Shown in pieces: positions 46,601 through 50,530 of a DNA stretch of 64,000 nucleotides. Every line of letters starts with the position of its first letter. Position 1 is the stretch's first letter. This DNA comes from Anas platyrhynchos (lineage: Eukaryota; Chordata; Aves; Anseriformes; Anatidae), in contig NC_092591.1 in NCBI RefSeq assembly GCF_047663525.1, positions 33,823,001-33,887,000 on the forward strand, given 5' to 3'. Made by a program: the position numbers and the translations under genes. The notes beneath the pieces were generated by a model. That model was given only the letters and a program-made list of their open reading frames with translations. It did not search any database and was not told the DNA's origin.

Positions 46601-47205
46601 CTCGCCGGGGAACAGCCAGTGATCTCTCTGCTGCAGATGGTTCTTCCTTCCAGTTCAGCCATTTGGGAGGCAGTTTTAAGGACCTTTCCGAAGTTCCAGA
46701 GGGTGGTGGCTCTTTAAGTCCTCTCCTGCTGCACCTGGAAGATGATGATATTGCCGATGGAGACAAGAACTCTGGGGAGCCTTCATCCGAAGCAGATGTT
46801 CTAAAGATAGTGATAGGTGCTGAAATGAAGGATCCGCTTCCCAATCTGTCCATAGCCAGCGGTGGGAACAGCAAAACTACAGAGACCACCAGTGTGACTC
46901 CTCCAGTTTTGCAAATGAAAACGAATCCAGAAGCTAGCAACGCTGACACTTTGTGGAGGCCCATGCCCAAGCTGGCACCACTTGGCTTAAAAGTGGCGAG
47001 TCTGCCAGTGGACTCAGAAGGGCAGAGTACTAAAGTGATGCCCTTATTGGCGCCCATAGTTGCAAAACTGGCACCCACTGGGGTAAAAACTTCTTCTGTA
47101 ACTGTTCAAGAAGGACAGGATAGCAAAGTAATGCCTGCATTAGCACCCGTGGGCACAAAGCTGAGTAATACTGGGACCTTACCTTCAAACTCAGCAGGCA
47201 AATAA
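3679..47205 (+). CDS. MGA: MGA, T-box/bHLHZip transcription factor (5'-partial; 23 coding exons)
   Basis: Exons: 3679-4609, 4952-5039, 5190-5285, 8910-9038, 10025-10123, 11023-11666, 12165-12522, 13685-13908, 14726-14866, 15280-15412, 17956-18476, 19954-20251, 21888-22520, 23131-23442, 24887-26553, 36064-36188, 37605-37656, 39298(or 39301)-39483, 41547-41658, 42835-43062, 44090-44266, 44697-44849, 45920-47205. With the 39301 start they total 8,590 bases: one base of a split codon plus 2,863 codons including the stop. All introns are GT-AG. I recognise the protein from many stretches shared with mammalian MGA, including the basic region [16 protein letters not shown] and the C-terminus ending SAGK. 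Known role: a nuclear protein that heterodimerises with MAX through the bHLHZip, binds E-boxes and T-box sites, and anchors the PRC1.6 complex (PCGF6, L3MBTL2, E2F6, RING1/2) that silences germline genes. The N-terminal T-box is not in the window. The gene is compact compared with mammals. Confidence 0.97.
4952..5039 (+). CDS. MGA: MGA exon (88 bp)
   Basis: A small exon flanked by TAG at 4949-4951 and GT at 5040, entered in phase 0 and left in phase 1. It encodes [16 protein letters not shown]..., which aligns with mammalian MGA sequence directly after the VSFxSK junction. Confidence 0.93.
5190..5285 (+). CDS. MGA: MGA exon (96 bp), short coiled segment
   Basis: Bounded by GAGCAG and GAAG|GTAGGT, phase 1 to phase 1. 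It encodes a leucine/glutamate-rich helical stretch ending in the very conserved [18 protein letters not shown]16 run lies in the intron at about 5127-5142, upstream of the acceptor. Confidence 0.94.
6432..6703 (-). mobile_element. CR1 LINE 3' end, antisense
   Basis: Reads on the + strand as the complement of a CR1 3' end: a CACAGAATGGTTTAGGTTGG start, then GGAAGGGACCTTAAAGATCA, down to the complement of the ORF2 C-terminal coding region (antisense of RKNFFT...[11 protein letters not shown]). It is 5'-truncated, as is usual for CR1. It lies in the MGA intron, opposite to the gene. Confidence 0.92.
7326..7358. repeat. (ATTT)n microsatellite
   Basis: About eight uninterrupted TTTA/ATTT tetranucleotide units within the 3.6-kb MGA intron. 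Confidence 0.9.
8910..9038 (+). CDS. MGA: MGA exon (129 bp)
   Basis: Acceptor TCCTGCAG, donor CCAG|GTGGGT, phase 1 to phase 1. It encodes [20 protein letters not shown] and a variable aromatic/proline tail. The first half is essentially identical to mammalian MGA. Confidence 0.95.
9039..10024 (+). other. MGA: MGA intron (1.0 kb)
   Basis: Unique AT-rich sequence. I see no repeat or exon. Confidence 0.75.
10025..10123 (+). CDS. MGA: MGA exon (99 bp)
   Basis: Acceptor TTTTCCAG, donor GAAG|GTAGAA, phase 1 to phase 1. It encodes the conserved [20 protein letters not shown] followed by GWRGK. Confidence 0.95.
10124..11022 (+). other. MGA: MGA intron (0.9 kb)
   Basis: Unique AT-rich sequence with a short A-run near 10359. 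I see nothing else in it. Confidence 0.75.
11023..11666 (+). CDS. MGA: MGA exon (644 bp), Ser/Lys-rich, short poly-Q
   Basis: Acceptor CATTTAG, donor GCTCAG|GTAGAT (a weaker donor), entered in phase 1 and left in phase 0. It encodes conserved [40 protein letters not shown] and [20 protein letters not shown] blocks, separated by low-complexity Ser/Lys sequence and a short glutamine run (QQQQ). The poly-Q is shorter than the one I recall for mammals. Confidence 0.96.
11667..12164 (+). other. MGA: MGA intron (0.5 kb)
   Basis: Short unique intron ending in a TTTTTTAG acceptor. No repeat is seen. Confidence 0.8.
12165..12522 (+). CDS. MGA: MGA exon with cysteine-rich MGA-specific domain
   Basis: Phase 0 to phase 1, 358 bp. 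The 5' two thirds encode a block with about nine cysteines ([17 protein letters not shown]..., then [16 protein letters not shown]). It is very strongly conserved in vertebrates and I take it to be the MGA-specific domain recognised by Pfam (DUF4801/MGA_dom). The spacing suggests a metal-binding fold, but that is inference. The 3' third is an acidic then lysine-rich tail ([25 protein letters not shown]) that could act as a nuclear localisation signal. Confidence 0.95.
12523..13684 (+). other. MGA: MGA intron (1.2 kb) with CR1
   Basis: Holds a sense CR1 3' end (about 13313-13562) that stops about 120 bp before the next exon's acceptor. The rest is unique sequence with a CT repeat near 12873-12887. 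Confidence 0.8.
13313..13562 (+). mobile_element. CR1 LINE 3' end, sense
   Basis: Encodes remnants of the CR1 ORF2 C-terminus ([20 protein letters not shown], then [15 protein letters not shown]) and runs into the usual GTCCCTTCCAACCCAAACC end and the ATTCTGTGATTCT tail. Confidence 0.93.
13685..13908 (+). CDS. MGA: MGA exon (224 bp)
   Basis: Acceptor TTTTTCTAG, donor CCAGTG|GTAAGA, phase 1 to phase 0. It encodes the conserved [20 protein letters not shown] block, [11 protein letters not shown] and the YTPKPNPV ending. Confidence 0.96.
13909..14725 (+). other. MGA: MGA intron (0.8 kb)
   Basis: Unique AT-rich sequence. No repeat or exon is seen. Confidence 0.75.
14726..14866 (+). CDS. MGA: MGA exon (141 bp)
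   Basis: Acceptor GGGTAG, donor AAAG|GTAAAA, phase 0 to phase 0. It encodes [20 protein letters not shown], then RVRVYE (all highly conserved) and a basic, glutamine-rich tail. Confidence 0.95.
14867..15279 (+). other. MGA: MGA intron (0.4 kb)
   Basis: Short unique intron. Nothing further is seen. Confidence 0.75.
15280..15412 (+). CDS. MGA: MGA exon with five-copy KKE(S) repeat
   Basis: Acceptor TTCCACAG, donor GGAG|GTAAGA, phase 0 to phase 1. The first part encodes IYEQGLQSS. Five KKE triplets then occur exactly every 15 nt (codons starting at 15307, 15322, 15337, 15352 and 15367), giving a pentapeptide repeat. The mammalian protein has a Ser/Gln-rich stretch here, so the lysine/glutamate repeat looks lineage-specific. 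Correct flanking splice sites and frame support a genuine exon. Confidence 0.88.
15413..17955 (+). other. MGA: MGA intron (2.5 kb) dominated by a CR1
   Basis: About 1.17 kb of this intron is a sense CR1 (15985-17157). A T18 run lies at about 17829-17846, 110 bp before the next acceptor. The rest is unique. Confidence 0.85.
15985..17157 (+). mobile_element. CR1 LINE, 5'-truncated, reverse-transcriptase C-terminal half
   Basis: Conceptual translation across frames gives CR1 ORF2 motifs: [66 protein letters not shown] (carrying the RT F-x-DD motif), then [20 protein letters not shown] and the C-terminus. Frameshifts and stops show that it is dead. It ends with TTCCAACCTTAATGATTCTG and the octamer-type tail. 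Orientation is the same as MGA. Confidence 0.95.
17956..18476 (+). CDS. MGA: MGA exon (521 bp)
   Basis: Acceptor TTTCTCAG, donor ATTCAG|GTGGGT, phase 1 to phase 0. It encodes the conserved [38 protein letters not shown], then [17 protein letters not shown] and [20 protein letters not shown]. This is one of the most conserved stretches of the protein outside the DNA-binding domains, but its function is unknown to me. Confidence 0.96.
18477..19953 (+). other. MGA: MGA intron (1.5 kb)
   Basis: Unique sequence with a T15 run near 19193. Open frames on both strands are short and unlike any family I know. Confidence 0.7.
19954..20251 (+). CDS. MGA: MGA exon with internal alternative acceptor
   Basis: Acceptor TTTTTTCAG, donor ATAG|GTAGGT, 298 bp, phase 0 to phase 1. 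The first 147 nt (49 codons, [20 protein letters not shown]...) are in frame with the rest. An alternative AG after position 20100 (TCCAAG|GTAGCATCC) would give the shorter form in which VASNAKA joins the preceding LIQ. Mammalian MGA isoforms differ at this same point as I recall them. The 3' part is Ser/Thr/Pro-rich. Confidence 0.92.
20252..21887 (+). other. MGA: MGA intron (1.6 kb) with 5S-derived retrosequence
   Basis: Contains the 5S-rRNA-like segment at 20762-20863 and otherwise unique sequence. Confidence 0.75.
20762..20863 (+). pseudogene. 5S rRNA-derived retrosequence with poly(A) tail
   Basis: The segment resembles the 5' two thirds of vertebrate 5S rRNA. The internal-promoter region around AAGCTAAACAGGGTTGG matches the A-box AAGCTAAGCAGGGTCGG with two changes, and the order of neighbouring 5S pieces (ATCTC, GAT-TC, GT-AG-ACTT) is kept. 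Over the 49 bases I could align by eye, about 32 match, and many of the differences are C-to-T or G-to-A. Similarity stops about where 5S position 85 would be. A few bases later comes an uninterrupted run of 23 A. It could be a processed 5S pseudogene or the head of a 5S-type SINE. Confidence 0.68.
21888..22520 (+). CDS. MGA: MGA exon (633 bp), Thr/Val/Ser-rich
   Basis: Acceptor TTTGCAG, donor AGAG|GTAAGG, phase 1 to phase 1. It opens with the conserved [20 protein letters not shown], then LQQKIP. A long Thr/Ala/Val/Ser/Pro tract follows, with no charged residues for long stretches, ending [19 protein letters not shown]. Composition suggests disorder and possible O-glycosylation of nuclear type (inference). 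Confidence 0.95.
22521..23130 (+). other. MGA: MGA intron (0.6 kb)
   Basis: Unique sequence. No repeat is seen. Confidence 0.75.
23131..23442 (+). CDS. MGA: MGA exon (312 bp)
   Basis: Acceptor ACATTCAG, donor CCAG|GTAAAA, phase 1 to phase 1. It encodes [20 protein letters not shown] and the conserved [20 protein letters not shown], then IQLVPLHQ and QPVMFRNP. Confidence 0.95.
23443..24886 (+). other. MGA: MGA intron (1.4 kb)
   Basis: Unique sequence with an A14 run near 24630. No exon or recognisable repeat. Confidence 0.75.
24887..26553 (+). CDS. MGA: MGA large acidic exon (1,667 bp)
   Basis: Acceptor CTTCACAG, donor AAAGTG|GTAAGT, phase 1 to phase 0. The N-terminal third is Ser/Pro-rich with the conserved [15 protein letters not shown] and [17 protein letters not shown]. 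The middle is a poorly conserved, highly charged Glu/Lys/Gln/Ser region. The end is a strongly acidic tract ([20 protein letters not shown]). Few hydrophobic residues occur after the first third, so most of it is probably disordered. Confidence 0.96.
28281..28323. repeat. Near-perfect inverted repeat (hairpin)
   Basis: The arms 28281-28298 and 28304-28323 are complementary, with a 2-nt bulge and one T-G pair, around a 5-nt loop (CGTAC). The core reads ACTGAAGATCTTC and, on the other side, GAAGATCTCTTCAGT. No known element is recognised around it. Confidence 0.85.
31436..31674 (+). mobile_element. CR1 LINE 3' end, sense
   Basis: Shows the CR1 ORF2 C-terminal remnant ([20 protein letters not shown], then KARLDGP), the GGTCCCTTCCAACCCGACCC end and an ATTCTGTGAGTCTGTG tail. 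It resembles the copy at 13313 more than the young copies at 40256 and 62034. Confidence 0.93.
32126..32150. repeat. Poly-T tract (25 T)
   Basis: Uninterrupted T run in the 9.5-kb MGA intron. Confidence 0.9.
34507..34530. repeat. Poly-A tract (24 A)
   Basis: Uninterrupted A run in the 9.5-kb MGA intron. No recognisable retroposed sequence lies directly upstream. Confidence 0.9.
36064..36188 (+). CDS. MGA: MGA exon (125 bp), acidic [10 protein letters not shown] block
   Basis: Acceptor CTGTTCCAG, donor GAGAA|GTAAGC, phase 0 to phase 2, so skipping it would break the frame. It encodes [20 protein letters not shown], which matches mammalian MGA just before the bHLH. The tract 5' of the acceptor is mostly A (AAAACAAAACAAAAACTG), which is unusual. 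Confidence 0.94.
36189..37604 (+). other. MGA: MGA intron (1.4 kb)
   Basis: Unique sequence with a TTG/CTG-rich patch at about 36706-36729 and an A18-20 run near 36883. No exon is seen. Confidence 0.75.
37605..37656 (+). CDS. MGA: MGA exon (52 bp)
   Basis: A very short exon bounded by CTTCCAG and ATGAAG|GTATAT, phase 2 to phase 0. It completes the K codon from the previous exon and encodes [17 protein letters not shown]. The DEK segment aligns with mammalian SADEK at this point. Together with the 125-bp exon it restores frame, so the two are probably spliced as a unit. Confidence 0.85.
37657..39297 (+). other. MGA: MGA intron (1.6 kb)
   Basis: Contains an (ATTT)n/T-rich/A-rich patch at about 37815-37851. 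Otherwise unique. I looked for a counterpart of the mammalian segment just N-terminal of the bHLH and found none. Confidence 0.7.
39298..39483 (+). CDS. MGA: MGA exon: bHLH basic region, helix 1, loop, start of helix 2
   Basis: The acceptor is a tandem CTCCAGCAG (NAGNAG), so the exon starts at 39298 or 39301. Either keeps frame and differs by one Gln. Donor is CAA|GTAAGT, phase 0 to phase 0. It encodes [20 protein letters not shown], then [16 protein letters not shown]. The H-x-x-x-E-R-x-R-R spacing that contacts CACGTG E-boxes in the MYC/MAX family is intact. Helix 2 begins with [11 protein letters not shown]. Confidence 0.97.
39521..40255 (-). mobile_element. Old antisense CR1: ORF2 endonuclease and ORF1 C-terminus (3' part of split copy)
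   Basis: Read on the minus strand, 39521-40060 gives CR1 ORF2 endonuclease-region remnants ([31 protein letters not shown], and a degraded [14 protein letters not shown] stretch). Minus-strand 40140-40250 gives the ORF1 C-terminus ([20 protein letters not shown], then MAELIRRV). Element sequence begins only about 37 bp after the donor of the bHLH exon. Many stops and indels are present. Confidence 0.86.
40256..40450 (+). mobile_element. Young CR1 3' end nested inside the old CR1
   Basis: 195 bp of CR1 3' end (VRHWN-type C-terminal coding remnant, [13 protein letters not shown] stretch, GGTTGGACTCGATGATCTTG, three ATTCTGTG units). Across its length it differs from the copy at about 62034-62228 at only about seven positions, apart from tail length, so both come from one recently active subfamily. 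It splits the older antisense CR1 and lies in the opposite orientation. Confidence 0.95.
40451..40965 (-). mobile_element. Old antisense CR1: ORF1 esterase-type domain (5' part of split copy)
   Basis: On the minus strand it reads [40 protein letters not shown], then ISNCLQNWC. This matches the CR1 ORF1 esterase region (consensus type GTNETVRESLREIKKDYRAL ... SSILPV ... RWLQEWC). It continues into the segment on the far side of the nested CR1, so the two are one element. The outer boundary at about 40965 is uncertain. Confidence 0.82.
41547..41658 (+). CDS. MGA: MGA exon: helix 2 end and leucine zipper
   Basis: Acceptor TTTTTTTTAG, donor TCAG|GTGAGA, phase 0 to phase 1. It encodes [20 protein letters not shown], then [17 protein letters not shown]. 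The leucine/isoleucine spacing suits a zipper that pairs with MAX. Confidence 0.96.
41659..42834 (+). other. MGA: MGA intron (1.2 kb), CR1 tail at its 3' end
   Basis: Unique sequence with a T14 run near 42660, then a short sense CR1 3' end at 42773-42821 just before the acceptor TTTTTATGTAG. Confidence 0.8.
42773..42821 (+). mobile_element. CR1 LINE 3'-terminal fragment at a splice acceptor
   Basis: TGATCCTTGTGGGTCTCTTC followed by CAACTTCTATGATTCTATGA is the last about 50 bp of a CR1 element and its tail. It ends 13 bp before the AG of the next MGA exon. Confidence 0.85.
42835..43062 (+). CDS. MGA: MGA exon: zipper end and basic linker
   Basis: Acceptor ATGTAG, donor ACAG|GTGGGC, phase 1 to phase 1. 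It encodes [20 protein letters not shown], then VEAQKKKKQ (the end of the zipper helix and a basic cluster), and later [17 protein letters not shown]. It matches mammalian MGA through the helix and the RRGKPLIL block. Confidence 0.96.
43063..44089 (+). other. MGA: MGA intron (1.0 kb)
   Basis: Unique sequence. No repeat or exon is seen. Confidence 0.75.
44090..44266 (+). CDS. MGA: MGA exon (177 bp)
   Basis: Acceptor TTTTTTACAG, donor CCAG|GTATGA, phase 1 to phase 1. It encodes [20 protein letters not shown], a conserved hydrophobic/glycine motif, then a less conserved Ala/Thr tail. Confidence 0.94.
44267..44696 (+). other. MGA: MGA intron (0.4 kb)
   Basis: Short unique intron. It ends with a long C/T tract, then GGATAAG as acceptor. 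Confidence 0.75.
44697..44849 (+). CDS. MGA: MGA probable cassette exon (153 bp)
   Basis: Acceptor GATAAG (AAG rather than CAG/TAG) after a strong pyrimidine tract; donor TCAG|GTAGGC. It is phase 1 to phase 1 and exactly 51 codons, so it can be skipped without changing frame. It encodes [20 protein letters not shown], then [20 protein letters not shown]. The mammalian isoform I recall joins the previous exon directly to the last one (QPE-type junction), which is what skipping gives here. Confidence 0.82.
44850..45919 (+). other. MGA: MGA intron (1.1 kb)
   Basis: Begins with a TTTTG repeat (about 44868-44888). Otherwise unique. Confidence 0.75.
45920..47205 (+). CDS. MGA: MGA last coding exon, conserved C-terminus
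   Basis: Acceptor GTTTTTCAG. The coding part is 1,286 nt and ends with TAA at 47203-47205. It encodes [33 protein letters not shown], the very conserved [20 protein letters not shown] then [34 protein letters not shown], a KVMPxLAPxxxKL motif repeated twice (47031-47160), and the terminal SAGK. Long open frames on the opposite strand are shadows. Confidence 0.97.
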
Positions 47206-48600
47206 ATGTGTGTGTGTTTTATCAGACTGGAATGGAGATCTGGAGCCGGTGTGAACCAGTGTCTCAGTCTGGCAACCTCCCTTGTCTGCAGCGCTTTGTT
47301 TTCTGTATGGCATCAGCACTCTGTTCATCCGAGGGCAGGCCCCAAATTGAGAAATAAGTGCTATGAAACTTTCAGCATGTTGACATATTTTTACCTCACT
47401 GTTGTATTCTGGGTATTCTCCTTCACAAAGCGTGGAAGATCTATAACCATTGCTGGGCACATGGTATCCTTCCAAAATTGGGTCCTTCATGGAAATAGTT
47501 TGTAAAAGGACTGAGAAACCGAGGCTTATTGACAGATATTTATTTTTTCCCAGTAGAGAGGCTCCTGTCTGTTGTTGAGGGAAAAAAATAAGGTTCATTT
47601 GGTTTTGTACCAGGCAAACTATCTATGCAGAAATGGGATTGTTTCACATGTGCTGTTTCTAAAGTTTTGCAGAATCTGATGAATGTGCAGAAATGAGATT
47701 GCAGTTACTCTCAAATTTGTTACCTAGAGCAGCAGAAGGGAAACTGGAGATTTTGCAGAGGGCTGAAGTGAAAAGCTTCTGTTCTTTGGTGCTAGATAGT
47801 TCTCTGGCAGAGACTCCTTTTAGGAGCTTATGCACAGAATATTGTCATAAACATCTAGAACTCTCACTGCATGGGGGAGACGATATTTCCCAGTGCAATT
47901 AGGATAGCATGTGAACTTTAAAACAAGTAAACAGAAAACAAACAAAAAATATACAGAAAAGCCCCCCACCACTTTTACCTCATGGCCCTATTCAAGTAAC
48001 CCCTCCTTTGATGGTTAGGGCATCTGTAAGGGAGAATCTCAGAGAGTAGAAAAAAATGTGGGCACCCCCTTTGCTACACCTTTAAATACACTGCTGAAGT
48101 AGCTTGAGCGTTTTCACAGTTCTCTTCCTCATTCCTCCTGTCGTTTCTCAAGATGTATTTGGTGGATAGGATGTTAACAGAAAGTGTTGTTTCATAAAAG
48201 TACAGAACACTTTCTGACTGTTGTAGCCTAAAATAAATGAGCAAGGTGTATATGTGAATGTATATATGAAAATATGTGTATATCTTTCTAAACCTTCCAT
48301 TTCTTTATAAATTCAGGAAAGGTACTCAGAGGTTTCTCACTGCGTTTGCACAAGATGTGTATAGCAAAAAAAAAAAAAAAAAGTCAACAAAAATGCTCAT
48401 TACCAGGGAAATAGGGCAGTATTGAATCACAAGATGTATTTTTTATTCTTCTCTGCCACTGCTTACTCAATAACCTGTAGATGCTCTTCACTGTTCAGCT
48501 GTTGGATGTGAAGTGCCTGCAGACTGTAAAGATATTTATATTTTTGTACACAATTTTTGTTTTCATAGTTTTCTTGACAAATTAAATTTTCAGCTTAAGA
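47206..48600 (+). other. MGA: MGA 3'UTR (proximal form)
   Basis: AT-rich non-coding sequence after the stop. Candidate polyadenylation signals are AATAAA at 48232-48237 and ATTAAA at 48581-48586. The second is followed within about 30 nt by a GT-rich stretch (TTTGTTAGTGAGTGTATAC). An A18 run sits near 48367-48383. Confidence 0.7.
48581..48586 (+). terminator. MGA: Candidate proximal MGA poly(A) signal (ATTAAA)
   Basis: ATTAAA preceded by a T-rich stretch and followed by a GT-rich region about 25-40 nt downstream, as expected for a cleavage site near 48605. This is a sequence inference only. Confidence 0.5.
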
Positions 48601-50530
48601 GAGATGATTTGTTAGTGAGTGTATACACAATCTTTTCCTATCGAGTTTGTAAATAGGAATTACGGTGCGCTTGAGGGGCTTCTTCACTGCTCCTAAAGGG
48701 TAAAAACCATGGCCATGAAACCGATGCAGAAAGCGGGAGGTAGATGGTGCGTTTTGCTTTATGTTTAGGAATGTAATCCTGTCTTACTGTCCCAGCAGCT
48801 GCAGCTGGGGTTCCTGATCTTTGGTGCTGCACTAATGCAGGAATTTCATCTGTCCAGCACTGAGGTTGTGCAGGTGCTGAGTGATGTTCTTCCACAGTTA
48901 GGTAGCAGTGTTTGCTGTACACGCCGTGCAACCATACGCCCTATTCAGTGAGCTGCAACTTCTGGAGCCGTGTCGAGGTTAGGTCCACCAGGGATATGTA
49001 TTCTGTGGGTGTTGCCTTGTCTTTTTAATGATTTTTCTTTTTTAATTATGCTGCAGAGGAGAGAAGCCCCTATAGTTAAGTATGCAGGAAGTTACTACGG
49101 AGTCTACGTGTAAAAGGTGTCTTCACCTTGCCACTCTAACTGGTGTGTTTTAAAGCAGTTACGTATAACTTACTACCGTTTGCATATTTGCTATTGAAAT
49201 ATTTGATACAAGCCCTATATTCATTCTTTGGAAGAGAGAATATAGGTCAGCCTGAGAGTCATGCAGGGTCTTACCGTTGTCACTGAATGCCTTAGAAAAG
49301 GGAATTAGCATGTGAAGATGTATGTATGCATATTTTGCTTATCATTAAAGGATTTTAACTCATTTTAAATCAGTGGAAGTCTGGAGTAACTATATTAGTT
49401 CAGTAGCACTATATTAGACTTAAATTTATTTGCCTGGGAATTGGGTTCTGAGCATTTCTAATAGGCTGCAGTTGCTTTTTTTTTTTTTTTTTTTAAATTT
49501 ACCTATGGCAGTTTGCTTTGCCAAGAGTTTTTATGCCCCCTGTGTGTTAAACAGCAACTAAAATAGTGCTGTGATTCCTTTCAAATCCCTAATCACTGAC
49601 TTCCCTTTCTGCACCTCATCCTTTAACGGTCCCAAGTGGCTAATTTTAATTACAGGATCATGCTAATCAGTGTCTGAATACTTTTTAAAAGGCGTGTGCT
49701 TTGCACACTTCTGTAAGACAGAAAGCTGCAGCATGAAAGCTGTTCAAATGTTATCTAAGATACCTGCTCTACTATTGCGGGTGTTTTGTCCATTATCAGT
49801 GTAATGGAAAATGCTTGGATGTTTTTACTGCTTGGCAGGGGGGGAGTAAGGACTTTTTACTGCAATAAAAATGAATTGTGAAAAGATGACAGTAAAAAGT
49901 TTTTGGTTCCTGAATGTGATTACTGAATGAACTAAGACCCCACATTTGGCTGCAAAAGGTGCACCTGGTGCAGTTCCCAGAAGGTTAGATGGTGGCTTCT
50001 ACCAGGCGACAAAGTATGTTCAAAATGCTCTCAGCTTCTGCTTCTCCTTGTTCCACCATCTCTTTGCTGCAGCTTAATATTTTGCTAAGAATTTAAATGA
50101 TGACTTCCCTGTCTTTTTTCTTTTTTTAACTCTTCCCTCATGTTCATGTTGGTTTGAAATAAACCTTTTAACAATGGCGTATGCTGTCTTTGAGGCAATA
50201 ATGCAAGAATGTGACATGTAATGAAAAGATATGAGAATAAGGAGAAGGAAACCCCTGCAAGGCGCACATTCTCACTCTAGACCAAGAGACCTGGAGATTT
50301 TCTTTGTTTTTTTTACACATCTGTAAATAGACTGGAATGTTTTTAAGAATATAATGAAATGTCAGATTTAGCTTTTTTCCTTTTATATATTAAAATATAT
50401 CTTTCCCTCTTTTCTGCTTTTGAAAAATGGATATTTTTGTAGAAATCTAACAGTACAAGACTCTTAAATAACTGTATGTGAGGGACAAAGTGTAAAACTA
50501 AAATAAACCAATCAAGCTGAACTAGAAACT
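48601..50530 (+). other. MGA: Possible distal MGA 3'UTR
   Basis: AT-rich sequence without exons. It holds a T20 run near 49477-49494 and further AATAAA or ATTAAA hexamers at 49344, 49864, 50158 and 50502. The last (50502-50507) is followed by a GT-rich block at about 50572-50600, so the longest 3'UTR may end near 50530. Confidence 0.5.
50502..50507 (+). terminator. MGA: Candidate distal MGA poly(A) signal (AATAAA)
   Basis: AATAAA after an AACTAA context. The GT-rich element TTCTGTGGTGGTGCTGTTTG lies about 65 nt downstream. It is plausible but unproven as the distal end of MGA. Confidence 0.5.

Noticed and set aside
46041..47078. Long minus-strand frames opposite the last MGA exon
   Set aside because: They mirror a well-supported coding exon and have no family features, so they are shadows.
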